A stretch of DNA of 64,000 bases from Pseudomonas sp. MM223 (lineage in GTDB: Bacteria; Pseudomonadota; Gammaproteobacteria; Pseudomonadales; Pseudomonadaceae): NCBI GenBank assembly GCA_947090765.1, contig OX352322.1, positions 3,021,501 to 3,085,500 of the forward strand. The letters are read 5' to 3'. The notes below the pieces were generated by a model that worked only from the letters and a program-made list of their open reading frames with translations, did no database searches and was not told where the DNA came from. Positions within the stretch are counted from its first letter, which is position 1, and each line of letters starts with the position of its first letter. Positions 54,435 to 63,896 of this stretch are shown piece by piece. Both the position numbers and the translations under genes were made by a program.

Positions 54435-56054
54435 TCAGAAGATGTAGTCGGTGGTCAGGAAGCTTGACTGGCGGTTACGGATGATTTCGCTGATCAGTGC
54501 CTTGTTGGCCTCCTGGAAGCGGGTGGCAACCAAGGTGCGGATGGAGAACACACGCAAGGCATCATGCACCGACAGGGTGCCTTCGGCGCTGTTTTTGCGG
54601 CCGTTGAACGGGTAGGTGTCGGGGCCGCGCTGGCATTGTGCGTTGATGTTGATGCGCCCGACCTGGTTGGCGAAGATGTCGACCAGGCTGCCGATGGTCG
54701 CCGGATCGTTGCCGAACAGGCTCAGCTGCTGGCCGTAATCGGAGTCCAGCACGTAGTCGATGACGGTTTGCAGGTTGCGGTAGGGCACTACGGGTATCAG
54801 AGGGCCGAACTGCTCTTCGTGGTAAACGCGCATTTCGTGGTTAACCGGGTACAGCAAAGCCGGGTAGAAGAACGACCCACGGCTTTGCCCGCCACCTTCG
54901 TTGAGCACGCGTGCACCCTTGGCAGTGGCATCGGCGACCAGCCCGTCGAGGTAGTCGACCTTGCCCGGCTCCGGCAAGGGTGTTAGCGCAACGCCCGGTT
55001 CCCAAGGCATGCCGGGCTTGAGGGCGGCCAGTTTGCGCTGGAACTTGTCGAGGAAGGCGTCGACCACATCCTCATGAACAAACAGGATTTTCAGCGCCGT
55101 GCAGCGCTGGCCGTTGAACGACAGTGCGCCGGTAACAGCCTCTTCGACGGCGTTGTCCAGGTCGACTTGTGGCAGCACGATACCCGGGTTCTTGGCATCC
55201 AGGCCCAGGGCCGCGCGCAGGCGGTGTGGGCGTGGGTGGAGCTTTTTCAGGTCGCTGGCGGCCTTGTGTGTGCCGATAAAGGCGAATACATCGACGTTGC
55301 CGCTGGCCATCAGCGCGCTGACCGTTTCCCGGCCCCGGCCATAGATGACGTTGATCACCCCCGGCGGGAAGCTGTCGCGGAAAGCTTCGAGCAACGGCCG
55401 AATCAGCAGTACGCCGAACTTGGCCGGTTTGAACACCACGGTGTTGCCCATGATCAGCGCGGGGATCAGCGTGGTGAAGGTTTCGTTGAGCGGGTAGTTG
55501 TAAGGCCCCATGCACAGGGCCACGCCCAACGGTGCACGGCGGATCTGGCCCAGTGTGCCTTGTTCGAGCTCGAAGCGGCTGGAGCGGCGGTCGAGGTCCT
55601 TGAGGGCGTTGATGGTGTCGACGATGTAGTCGCAGGTGCGGTCGAATTCCTTTTCAGAATCCTTGAGGTTCTTGCCGATCTCCCACATCAGCAGCTTGAC
55701 CACCGCCTGGCGCTGCTCACGCATGCGTGCCAGGAAGGTTTCGACGTGCTGGATGCGTTCGGCTACACGCATGTTCGGCCAGGCGCCGCGGCCTTTGTCG
55801 TAGGCCTGTACGGCGGCGTCGAGTGCGGTAAGGGCGGTGTCGGCGTCGAGCAGTGGGGCACTGCCCAGCACCACCTGGCGTTCATCAGCGCCCTCCTTGA
55901 GCCATACCGGGCTGCGTACCGTGGCCAGGGGGCCGTCCCAACGCCTGAGCTCGCCGTTTACCAGGTAGTCACGTTGTTCCAGGGGATCACCCAGGCGCCA
56001 GGTTTCCGGGATCTCTTCGGCGCTTGGAAAGAGTGAATCGAGCAGACGGTCCAT
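54435..56054 (-). CDS. aldehyde dehydrogenase, GapN-like (non-phosphorylating GAPDH type)
   Basis: The 539-residue ALDH-fold protein has the catalytic Cys in FNGQRCTALK, the cofactor-binding FKPAKFG and FIGTHKAA, and a GapN-like N terminus. It would oxidise glyceraldehyde 3-phosphate or a related aldehyde with NADP. The usual general-base region LELGGK reads LGLDAK here, so the normal Glu is not at its place. The C terminus (RQSSFLTTDYIF) is longer than in most ALDHs. Substrate remains inferred. Confidence 0.85.
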   Translation of the reverse strand: MDRLLDSLFPSAEEIPETWRLGDPLEQRDYLVNGELRRWDGPLATVRSPVWLKEGADERQVVLGSAPLLDADTALTALDAAVQAYDKGRGAWPNMRVAERIQHVETFLARMREQRQAVVKLLMWEIGKNLKDSEKEFDRTCDYIVDTINALKDLDRRSSRFELEQGTLGQIRRAPLGVALCMGPYNYPLNETFTTLIPALIMGNTVVFKPAKFGVLLIRPLLEAFRDSFPPGVINVIYGRGRETVSALMASGNVDVFAFIGTHKAASDLKKLHPRPHRLRAALGLDAKNPGIVLPQVDLDNAVEEAVTGALSFNGQRCTALKILFVHEDVVDAFLDKFQRKLAALKPGMPWEPGVALTPLPEPGKVDYLDGLVADATAKGARVLNEGGGQSRGSFFYPALLYPVNHEMRVYHEEQFGPLIPVVPYRNLQTVIDYVLDSDYGQQLSLFGNDPATIGSLVDIFANQVGRININAQCQRGPDTYPFNGRKNSAEGTLSVHDALRVFSIRTLVATRFQEANKALISEIIRNRQSSFLTTDYIF

Positions 56055-56200
56055 AGGTACTGCACCTCACATTGCGGGGCTGGTTTCAAGCCGGGTGAAT
56101 CGCTTCAGCTGCGAGCATGCACCGGCCACCGGAAAAACACCAGTCTGGCTCAAACTGGCGCCCAGTGCCTGCCGAAGGCCGGCAGGCATCGCAAACACGA

Positions 56201-59200
56201 TCAAAGTGGCAGGTTGAAGAGGTTGTAGGGCGGGTGAGTGAGCCATTCCTGGCGCAGCACCCCATCCGAGTCGATCACTGCCAGTCTTCGCCAGAATTCC
56301 CTGCGGGCTTGATTCGGGTGTGACAGGAAAGGTTCGCGGTCGAGCAATGGCCGAAGGTCGCGGCGATAGTGCAGCGGCAAGCGTTGCCACAATGCAGCTT
56401 GTGCCGGGCCTGTGTTTTCGAAGAACGTCACATAGTCACTTTCGCATACCAACAAATCCACACCATGGGCAGTGTTATAGGCCTCGATTTGTGCCAGCGC
56501 AGCTTGGCCCAGCCACTCGCTTTCAAGGCTGAGGGTGTCAGCTACCGGGCGTGGAACGTTGAAGCCAGCAGGTAATTGCTGGAACTGGTTGGAGGAGAGA
56601 TCCAGTACCAATGGCTCACTGACAAGGCCCAGGCCTGCAGGTAACTCGGTGAGTGCACAACCGGTCAGGAACAAGGTCCTGAGTTCGGTAACCCGGCGCA
56701 GGTCTGGTGCTTGAAGGAGCGGGTTGTCGGTCAGATCAAGTACGCCAAGCTGGCTGAACTGGTTGAGCGTTTGCTGGGCCTGGTCATCCCACGTGATGCG
56801 ATTGCTGTCCAGGTCCAGCCATTGCAATTGGTCGGGCCTGGCCACGCGGGGCACGCGCTGGAAACGGCACCTGGTCAGCAACAGGCGCTTGAGCCTGGGG
56901 AAGCGCTCGTAGAATTCAGCCGGCAGGTGGCTGAGCATTCGGTTGTTGCTGAGCGAGACGTGCTCTATGTGGGGGAAATCGTCGGGCAGGGCGAGGCTGG
57001 CCAGGTCCTCGTCGCGTAGGCCCAGGTTGGAGAGGTCGAGGCTGAAAAGGCGCCCATCGCGCCCGTAGGGCAGCCAGGAAAGCCGGCGCCAGGCGTTGAT
57101 GATCGGGCGGACTGCCCGATGCCGCTGGTGTGGGCTTGATGGGTCAGGCGTTGCCCATTGCTGGAGGTCACGACGCAGGGTGTCCAGGCGCTGTTGCAGG
57201 TCCCGCAGCCGCTCGGTGGCAGTGCGCATGTCATGCAGGTTGTGGTCTTCCTGTTCGTCGCCCAGCCAGTCGGCAAATTCTGCATCGGTGGCGTCGGGGA
57301 AGATACGGCGGTAGGCCGCCGCCAGCGAGCCGGTTTGCCCCGCAGGGGCGGGCAGCGGCGCCAAGGGCCTGCCGCCGCGCAGCCAACCTTGGGCTTTGCG
57401 CTGCAGGGCGCGTTGCCCCCAGAGCCGTTGCGCCAGCACCGGTCGGTGTTCATCGGCCCACGCCATGACGCGCTCGCGCAGCAGGTTGCCGTCACGGTGC
57501 GCAATACCGAGCTTTTCGCGCTGCAAACGTGGCAGTGCATGCTCCAGGGCACGGCACAGGTCTGGATCACGCAGTGCGGGTGCCGGGCGCTCTTCCAGGT
57601 CGGCTTCATACCCCTCGGCAGATTTGATCACCCGGCACACGGTGCTGGCCTGCTCGCTGCCGACATGGTCCAGCGTCGGCCCTTGCGGGCTGCCGGCACG
57701 CAGTTCCAGGCGCAGGTCAGCAGGCCAGTCGGGCATGGCATCGAGCGCACTGAACAGCAGGCGTTCACTGTCGGCGTTGGTAGCCGCAGGTTGCACCAAC
57801 GCTTCCAGCGCACGCACCAGCGGCAGTTCGCTGTGAACCTGTTCAATCTGTTGGGCCAGCGCTGCGGGTAGCTCACCGTGCTGTTGCCAGGCAAGTAATT
57901 CGGCAGTGCTCAGTGGCGCCAACAAACGTTTGGCCAAGGCCGGGGAAAGGCGCGGGTACGCTGTAAGCAGTTGCTGCGTTGCAGGGGTGATGGGCGTGTT
58001 GGCGTTGTAGAGCTGGTCGAACAGATGCACAGAACCGTTTTCACCCAGGGCCCGTACTTTGGCCTGTGTCGCCATGCGTTGCAGGGTGTCGAGCAATAGC
58101 GGCGGGGTTGGCTGGCCTTGGAGGTGCACCTGGCGCAAGCGCTCGGCGTCGATGCCGCAGATGCGGCCGGCCTGTTGCAACTGCTGGGGTGTGAATGCTG
58201 TGAAAGGCTCACCCAGGCGGCGTGCGAGTGTGGTGAAGGGCCACTGCACAGGTTGTTCATGCTGGCCGCGCCAGGCGCCATGCCCGTTGTGTTCCAGCGG
58301 TGGTTGCCAGGCATCTTGCGCGCCCGGGTGGATGATGCGCCATTGCTGCAGTGTGTTGTCGAAGTGTTGTTGGTAGAGATGGCCGTCCATGCGGATAAAC
58401 TGCCGCCCCTCGTGCAGGTACTGGCCTTGGGCATTGGGCTGCACGTTCTCTGGCAGCTGGATGCTACTGCGGTAAGGAGCCAGGTCCTGATCCCAGAGCC
58501 TGTACCCCCCGTTGCTGCAGGGCACTTCCTGAAGGTTTTCCATCAATGGGCTGCTGAACAGTTTGGGGACCACCTGGCCTGCCACGATAAAACCGCCATT
58601 AAGCGCCAGATTCAGGCCGACCGCTTCCAGATGGCGCAGGGCAAGTTGGCGATCACCTTCTTGCCAGGCCTCGTAACCCTCGAAAACCTCGCCCAGCAAC
58701 TGGCAAGCGGTGACGGCCAGCATCAGGGGGCCTGCGCCCGGTATGAAAAAGCCGGCAATGTTCAATGCATCCCAGCCAAGGCTTTCCCATTCTTCCAGGC
58801 GCCGGGTGCGGGCGTTGGCATCTGCCGTTGCTGTCGGTACCGCTAGCAGGCTGGCTTCATGGCTGAGACGGGCCAGGTGCTGGCCCTGGTAAAAGTCGAA
58901 CGGCGCTGCCGTGATCGCCTGGCGGGTCGGGCGCAAGTCTACGTGCGCCGCTCGCTGCCAGACGCGGTCGAAGGCCGCAGTGCCGGAAACGTCGAGGTTC
59001 TGTTGCAGCAGGTTGAGAAAGTGTGCACGTTCATCCAGCCTGATATAAGCGGTAAATGCCTGGCGCGCAGCGGGTTCCAGCAACAACGTTGCCAACGCTT
59101 CATGCACTGCTTCAAGGTCCTGGCATTGGCGCAGGGCCGGGTCATGGCCGGGCAAGTAAAGCGCCAGCCCCGCACTGCCGGCATCGATCAGCATCACTTC

Positions 59201-60028
59201 ATGCAGGGTGATGCCGAACAGCGACAGCTGCCAGCACATCACGTTGCCACCGTGCAGCAGCCGTTCGATCTCGTCGCGCGCGCTGCCGCTCAGCAGGTGC
59301 CGCAGGTAGGCAAGGTCGGCCGCCAGCCGCAGGCTGTCTTGCTGTACGCGCATGGCCTGCGCACGAACACCGGGTTGGCCGACGTGTTGTGCCAGGTGGG
59401 CCTGGTAGGCGCCACCCAGGTCCAGTTCCCGGCACAGTTTAGCGAACGCTTCGGGTGTAAGCGGCAACCGATCCACCTGGTAGCGCTCCGATTTCAGCGC
59501 AAATTGCGCCGCCGGTGCCTGCATGCCAATGGGGGCATAGCCCTGTACCTCAACCGCTGAGACATGGATGTTGGCGTTAAGCGCAACAGCGCTCTGGGGG
59601 GTGAACACTTCGTCATCGGCGAAATTTTGCAGGGCAGCCTGTAACAGATTGTCGCGACGATGGCTGTAGAGATAGCGTAAACCGACCCAGTGCCAGTTGC
59701 GTTCAACCCGTAGCAGCTGGCTATTGCGCAGCGGCGCGTGAAAGCCAAGTTCGGCAAGGCGGCTTTGCAGCAATGGCTCGGCGAACTCGGTGATCTGTTT
59801 GAGGCCCTTGAGGGCGCGGGCCAAGACTGCTTGTGAGCCTACCAGGCGTGCCTGGCTGGCGTGCACTGCCTGGCGCAGGTCAGGGGCGGCGTTGGCGAAC
59901 CAGGCCTGCGCCTGCCAAGGGTTGGCCCGGGTTTGCCGCAACGCAGCCCATTGTTCGGGTGTTGCCTGGCGGGCCCAGTACGGCAGTTGGGCCTCGAGCA
60001 GGGCCTGATGTGGGTGGTTGGCAGCCAT
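56201..60028 (-). CDS. large DUF6543/leucine-rich-repeat toxin-like protein lacking an E3 ligase domain
   Basis: The 1275-residue protein has no signal peptide. Residues about 1-900 are a DUF6543-type dermonecrotic-toxin-like region (LPYWARQATPEQWAALR...; a hydrophobic helix pair near 425-460, NIAGFFIPGAGPLMLAV). Residues about 990-1160 hold five to six LRRs (LDLSNLGLRDEDLASLALPD, VSLSNNRMLSHLPAEF, LDLTDNPLLQAP). The tail ends soon after GVDLLVCESDY; the roughly 250-residue NEL ubiquitin ligase domain that often follows in Pseudomonas relatives is absent. GGAGA lies seven bases before ATG 60028. No secretion genes or immunity gene are nearby. Confidence 0.82.
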   Translation of the reverse strand: MAANHPHQALLEAQLPYWARQATPEQWAALRQTRANPWQAQAWFANAAPDLRQAVHASQARLVGSQAVLARALKGLKQITEFAEPLLQSRLAELGFHAPLRNSQLLRVERNWHWVGLRYLYSHRRDNLLQAALQNFADDEVFTPQSAVALNANIHVSAVEVQGYAPIGMQAPAAQFALKSERYQVDRLPLTPEAFAKLCRELDLGGAYQAHLAQHVGQPGVRAQAMRVQQDSLRLAADLAYLRHLLSGSARDEIERLLHGGNVMCWQLSLFGITLHEVMLIDAGSAGLALYLPGHDPALRQCQDLEAVHEALATLLLEPAARQAFTAYIRLDERAHFLNLLQQNLDVSGTAAFDRVWQRAAHVDLRPTRQAITAAPFDFYQGQHLARLSHEASLLAVPTATADANARTRRLEEWESLGWDALNIAGFFIPGAGPLMLAVTACQLLGEVFEGYEAWQEGDRQLALRHLEAVGLNLALNGGFIVAGQVVPKLFSSPLMENLQEVPCSNGGYRLWDQDLAPYRSSIQLPENVQPNAQGQYLHEGRQFIRMDGHLYQQHFDNTLQQWRIIHPGAQDAWQPPLEHNGHGAWRGQHEQPVQWPFTTLARRLGEPFTAFTPQQLQQAGRICGIDAERLRQVHLQGQPTPPLLLDTLQRMATQAKVRALGENGSVHLFDQLYNANTPITPATQQLLTAYPRLSPALAKRLLAPLSTAELLAWQQHGELPAALAQQIEQVHSELPLVRALEALVQPAATNADSERLLFSALDAMPDWPADLRLELRAGSPQGPTLDHVGSEQASTVCRVIKSAEGYEADLEERPAPALRDPDLCRALEHALPRLQREKLGIAHRDGNLLRERVMAWADEHRPVLAQRLWGQRALQRKAQGWLRGGRPLAPLPAPAGQTGSLAAAYRRIFPDATDAEFADWLGDEQEDHNLHDMRTATERLRDLQQRLDTLRRDLQQWATPDPSSPHQRHRAVRPIINAWRRLSWLPYGRDGRLFSLDLSNLGLRDEDLASLALPDDFPHIEHVSLSNNRMLSHLPAEFYERFPRLKRLLLTRCRFQRVPRVARPDQLQWLDLDSNRITWDDQAQQTLNQFSQLGVLDLTDNPLLQAPDLRRVTELRTLFLTGCALTELPAGLGLVSEPLVLDLSSNQFQQLPAGFNVPRPVADTLSLESEWLGQAALAQIEAYNTAHGVDLLVCESDYVTFFENTGPAQAALWQRLPLHYRRDLRPLLDREPFLSHPNQARREFWRRLAVIDSDGVLRQEWLTHPPYNLFNLPL

Positions 60029-60352
60029 GTCGATGTCTCCTTTTATGCAAAGCAGGCATCAAACGTGATTTATCAATAGCAAAGTGGTAACGGAGTATCT
60101 TGCGAGTGGGCACGCTTATAGCAATGTTTCTCTCTCGCTGGCTTTTTGGGCAGGAAATTTGACGCCATTAAACTTGAACTAAAGTCAGCGAAGAGCCGCT
60201 TGCCAAAGCCTTTTCCGGCATCTTAAATTGTTACTGAATGTGATAAGGAAGTTTCAGGGCAAACTATAAAAAACAAGGCGTTAAGTGGTTTTGCTGAATT
60301 TTTCTTTTTTTCCGATTGACCATAGAGCACTTCAAAGGACGTCGAAGAAGAA

Positions 60353-61507
60353 ATGAAAGAGACCTTGACGGCTGTGGCGCGAAAGCTCCTGTCACCCTCC
60401 ATGCGCTACGAAATGAGGCTGCTGGCGAGCAAAGTGCGAGAAATGCTGGCGCGTGCCTGCTTCTGGCGTTGGGAAGTCGCCAGGTTTCGGTTGCAGCAGG
60501 AGAGCCCTTACGAAATTCTTTATATTGGCCGCAAGCAGCAGCGGGAAATGGCCAAGCTGCTGATCGGCGGCAAGGGCCAGGGCAGCGCTTCGATCGTGGA
60601 CAGTGCAAATGCCACGGCGGCTGCCAACCATGTAGTGGTCATCAGCGAAATGCCGTCCTCGGGGGCGCTGACGGTGCCGCATTACCTGAGCGCCGTTGTG
60701 CCGCTCGGCCGCACCCTGGAGGACATCACGGCGCGTTATGACAGCGAACTGCGGCGCAGCATCCGCAAGAACCGGCCGCTGTACCAGATGCGCCAGGCCC
60801 TCTCGGACGACGAGATCGCCATGGCAGACCGTGAGTTGCTGCGCCCCTATGCCACCGCCAGGCAGGGTATCCATGCTGCGCAGTTCCCCACGGATGAAGT
60901 GTTCCGCATTGCCAAAAGTGTCGGCCGGCTCGACTTGATCACCTTGGGTGATGAAGTGATCGGCTGCCATTTGGGGTGCGAGGTGGTACGCGGCGGCAAG
61001 CGTTACTGGAGCACGTTGCGTTTTGGCTATTGCGAGGCGGTGTTCAGTGATGCCAAGCGGTTGCGCGAGGTCAATTCGATCACCACCTTCATGGCGCTCG
61101 AATGGGCATTGGAGCAGGGCTTCGATTATTACGACATTGGCCTTTGCCTGGCGCGCCCGGACGATGGCCTGCTGAAATGGAAACGCCGGCGCGGGGGGGA
61201 CATCGACTCGTTGGGCAACCATGCCTATCTGTTTGTCCGCTTGCCCAAGACCGGTACGGCGAAGTTCTTGTGGGATACGCCGATGTTCGCGGTGGAGGGC
61301 GACAAGCTCACGCTGCACCTGGGATTACCAGACGGCCCGAGCGATGAGGAGGTTGCCAGCCGTTACCACGAGATGGTGTTTGGCGGCCTGCACAAAATTT
61401 ATCTCTATGGTGGCAACAGTACGGGTGAACCGTTCGTGGAAACACTGCGTAGCCGTTACGCCAGCTTGCAGTCACCGCCCACCATGGAAAGGGTCACATG
61501 CAATTGA
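60353..61507 (+). CDS. GNAT/BioF2-like acyltransferase
   Basis: The 384-residue protein has a basic N terminus and a C-terminal GNAT-like fold with YWSTLRFGYCEAVFSDAKRLREVNS and the FemAB/BioF2-type end GFDYYDIGLCLARPDDGLLKWKRRRGG. Such proteins move an acyl or aminoacyl group to a sugar or peptide. It is followed after 73 bases by a GT61-type glycosyltransferase gene, so surface glycan modification is likely. The 324-base AT-rich gap before it (60029-60352) holds no gene I can support. Confidence 0.75.
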   Translation: MKETLTAVARKLLSPSMRYEMRLLASKVREMLARACFWRWEVARFRLQQESPYEILYIGRKQQREMAKLLIGGKGQGSASIVDSANATAAANHVVVISEMPSSGALTVPHYLSAVVPLGRTLEDITARYDSELRRSIRKNRPLYQMRQALSDDEIAMADRELLRPYATARQGIHAAQFPTDEVFRIAKSVGRLDLITLGDEVIGCHLGCEVVRGGKRYWSTLRFGYCEAVFSDAKRLREVNSITTFMALEWALEQGFDYYDIGLCLARPDDGLLKWKRRRGGDIDSLGNHAYLFVRLPKTGTAKFLWDTPMFAVEGDKLTLHLGLPDGPSDEEVASRYHEMVFGGLHKIYLYGGNSTGEPFVETLRSRYASLQSPPTMERVTCN

Positions 61508-61580
61508 GTGGCTGCCAGGGATGCATTGATCTGGCGTTTTACGCCAGGGTTTAGACTTCGTCATCAGGGGAGGACGCTTC

Positions 61581-62699
61581 ATGGGAAGCGACATCTCGCA
61601 GTTCAGTGCATCGCCCGCAGCCAAGCAGCACACCTGGACGTTGGCCGCTTACCGCTACATGGCACGCAAACGGCTGGGCAAGAACACGGCGATCGACCTC
61701 AAAACCATCGCCACCAAGAGCTGGGACATAGCCCCGGGCGAAACCACGGTGTCGCCGCCGGCTATTTTCCTGCCTGGCCAGTTGGAGCGGGTAACGGGGT
61801 GGGAGGGTAAGCGCTTTTACCCGTACGTGCACCCCGCTCGTACCATGGAGGGCGGTATCAGCACGCTGCAAGGGCCAACCCGCGGCTACCTGATCAAGAA
61901 TGTATGGCTGGTCGATGGCGCGTTGTACAAGGGCAAGGCCAGCCACTGGCTGTCGCTTAAGCCCAGCACCTTCCCAACCATTATCGTGGACAACGAAATA
62001 GACCGCGGGGCCATTTATTGCACGCAAAACGGCAATTCGTGGTTTGGCACCTGGCTGATGGAAGATTGCCCGACCTATGCACTGGCCTGTAACGAGGGCA
62101 TACCGGTGACCACCGCGCCATCGGCCCGCTACCCGCTGTTTACCCAGGCGCCGGCCTATGAAGACTGGCTGGGCATGAAGCCCTTGCGCCTGCGCAGTGC
62201 GTTTTTCCGTGAGCTGGTGCTGTTCGACGACCAAAGTAACAACCGCAGCCGGCATGCCCGTTACCAGGCCATGGGTGACAAGTTGTTGTCCCATGTGCCA
62301 CATGCGCCGCATCCTGGCGTATTCCTGCTGCGTGGCGGTGACGGCGACCTGCGCTTGTTGCGTAACGAGCTGGCGCTTGCCGAGCACCTGCGGGTTACCC
62401 GTGGTTTTCGGGTCGTCAATCCGCTGAAGTCCGACCTGCCGAGTATTGTCGCGGCCTGTGCGGGAGCCAAGGTGGTGATTGGCGTGGAGGGCAGCCAGTT
62501 GGTGCATGGGGTCAATGTGCTGCAGGCGGGCGGCTGCCTGCTGACATTGCAGCCGCCGAACCGCTTTGTCAGCTACTACAAGTACCTGACGGATCGTGAC
62601 TACCAGCATTTTGGCTTTGTGGTCGGCATACCGGAGGGCGATGGTTTCCGGATCGATATCGGTGAGGTGGAGCGGACGCTGGACCTGTTTCCGCGGTAA
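61581..62699 (+). CDS. GT61-family (DUF563) glycosyltransferase
   Basis: The 372-residue protein has no signal peptide or membrane segment. The middle and C-terminal parts show the GT61 pattern: FDDQSNNRSRHARY, HPGVFLLRGGDGDLRLLRNE, and GAKVVIGVEGSQLVHGVNVLQAGGCLLTLQPPNRFVSYYKYL. Plant xylosyltransferases and bacterial polysaccharide enzymes share it. GGAGG lies before ATG 61581. It probably works with the upstream acyltransferase on one glycan. Confidence 0.82.
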   Translation: MGSDISQFSASPAAKQHTWTLAAYRYMARKRLGKNTAIDLKTIATKSWDIAPGETTVSPPAIFLPGQLERVTGWEGKRFYPYVHPARTMEGGISTLQGPTRGYLIKNVWLVDGALYKGKASHWLSLKPSTFPTIIVDNEIDRGAIYCTQNGNSWFGTWLMEDCPTYALACNEGIPVTTAPSARYPLFTQAPAYEDWLGMKPLRLRSAFFRELVLFDDQSNNRSRHARYQAMGDKLLSHVPHAPHPGVFLLRGGDGDLRLLRNELALAEHLRVTRGFRVVNPLKSDLPSIVAACAGAKVVIGVEGSQLVHGVNVLQAGGCLLTLQPPNRFVSYYKYLTDRDYQHFGFVVGIPEGDGFRIDIGEVERTLDLFPR

Positions 62700-62741
62700 G
62701 CGTGTAGTATCGATGCATGTGAGCGGCGAGTGGGCGAGGGG

Positions 62742-63680
62742 ATGATCGAGGTTTCGCGGTTCTGGCGTGACCCTGCTTTACCCTTTGTCGAAGCGCGGCG
62801 GGTAGGTGACGGGCGGCAGGTGTGCTACGCCGCGCACTCCCATGAGAGCTTTTCAATCGGTGTGATCACCGGTGGGCGAAGCACCTACCTGAACGGTGAC
62901 CTGGGCATCCAGGTAGGGAGCGGTTTCACGGTGCTGATGAACCCGGGTGTGGTGCATACCTGCAACCCCATCGACGGCGAGCCCTGGTCTTACCTGATGC
63001 TCTTTGTCGACTTGCCCTGGTTGCAGGCGCAAGGCTTTGAACTGCCGACGCAAACCTGGAGTGACTCGCCTGCGTTGTACCAACGGTTATTGCAAGCGTT
63101 TGCAGACCTGTTCGATGCGGGTGTGCCTGACCGGGAAGGCCGCCTGGCCGCGCTGTTCGGCTCATTGCCGGGCTTTCTCGGCGCCAATGCCCGTGTGAGT
63201 GACGATGGCCACCCACGGCTGGACGCGGCAGCAGCGTTCATACGCGCTCATCGCAGCGACCCGCTGAGCCTGGAAGATATCTGCGCAGCCTGTGGCCTGT
63301 CGCGCGCCTACCTTATTCGTGCCTTCCGCCAACATTATGGGCTGACGCCGCATGGCTATCTGCTCGACCAGCGCATTCAACTGGCCAGGGCGCAGTTGCG
63401 TCAGGGGCGGGCGATTGCCGAGGTTGCGCAGGAGGCCGGGTTTGCCGACCAGGCGCATTTGCAGCGGGCGTTTAAAAAGCATCTGGCTGCGACGCCGGGT
63501 CACTCATGCGCCAGGCTGGCGCGTAAGCCATGGCTGGCGCCGCTGCTCAGGGCGACGATGTTGACCGGGCCGGGGGAGATCGACGCCGCTAGTGCGAAGG
63601 CAGCCATGGACAGGGACAGGCTCATGAGAGGGATCCGGGTAGTTGCAGGGAGCCATGATTTTCAGCCGTTGGTTGTCTAG
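62742..63680 (+). CDS. AraC-family transcriptional regulator
   Basis: The 312-residue protein has an N-terminal AraC-binding cupin domain (HSHESFSIGVITGGRSTYL, about 25-110) and a C-terminal double HTH: LSLEDICAACGLSRAYLIRAFRQHYGLTPHGYLLDQRIQLARAQLRQG and EAGFADQAHLQRAFKKHLAATPG. ATG 62742 is used; GTG 62730 is an alternative. Targets are not evident; the GT61 gene ends 42 bases upstream on the same strand. Confidence 0.88.
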   Translation: MIEVSRFWRDPALPFVEARRVGDGRQVCYAAHSHESFSIGVITGGRSTYLNGDLGIQVGSGFTVLMNPGVVHTCNPIDGEPWSYLMLFVDLPWLQAQGFELPTQTWSDSPALYQRLLQAFADLFDAGVPDREGRLAALFGSLPGFLGANARVSDDGHPRLDAAAAFIRAHRSDPLSLEDICAACGLSRAYLIRAFRQHYGLTPHGYLLDQRIQLARAQLRQGRAIAEVAQEAGFADQAHLQRAFKKHLAATPGHSCARLARKPWLAPLLRATMLTGPGEIDAASAKAAMDRDRLMRGIRVVAGSHDFQPLVV

Positions 63681-63806
63681 AGTATTGAATAAAAGTACCC
63701 AGCCAAGGCTGACCCCATGCGTTACAGGTTTTGTAATAGTTTTGCGCTATAAGGGAAACCTGCTTTGCTTGTAGGATTATTTTCCCTATTTTCTATCAAG
63801 GTCTTT

Positions 63807-63896
63807 ATGAGCACCTTCGCGGAGCCCCCGTGTTTTTGGCCACTCTGGCCATCCTCCCCCCGTCCTTGTGACGCCTCCCTCGTGAGCACCCGCTAA
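63807..63896 (+). CDS. 29-codon upstream ORF overlapping the terC start
   Basis: ATG 63807 follows AAGG by five bases and the ORF ends in TAATG, so its stop shares two bases with the terC ATG at 63896. The peptide is rich in Pro and Trp ([16 protein letters not shown]) and Ser/Cys. Direct coupling to terC makes it a likely regulatory leader, sensitive to slow translation at Pro stretches. It is preceded by a 126-base leader with several T-runs. Confidence 0.65.
   Translation: MSTFAEPPCFWPLWPSSPRPCDASLVSTR

Noticed and set aside
63680..63896. yybP-ykoY manganese riboswitch before terC
   Set aside because: The conserved GGGGAGUA-type core and paired CUUACCAUC-type element are not present; the uORF explains the region better.
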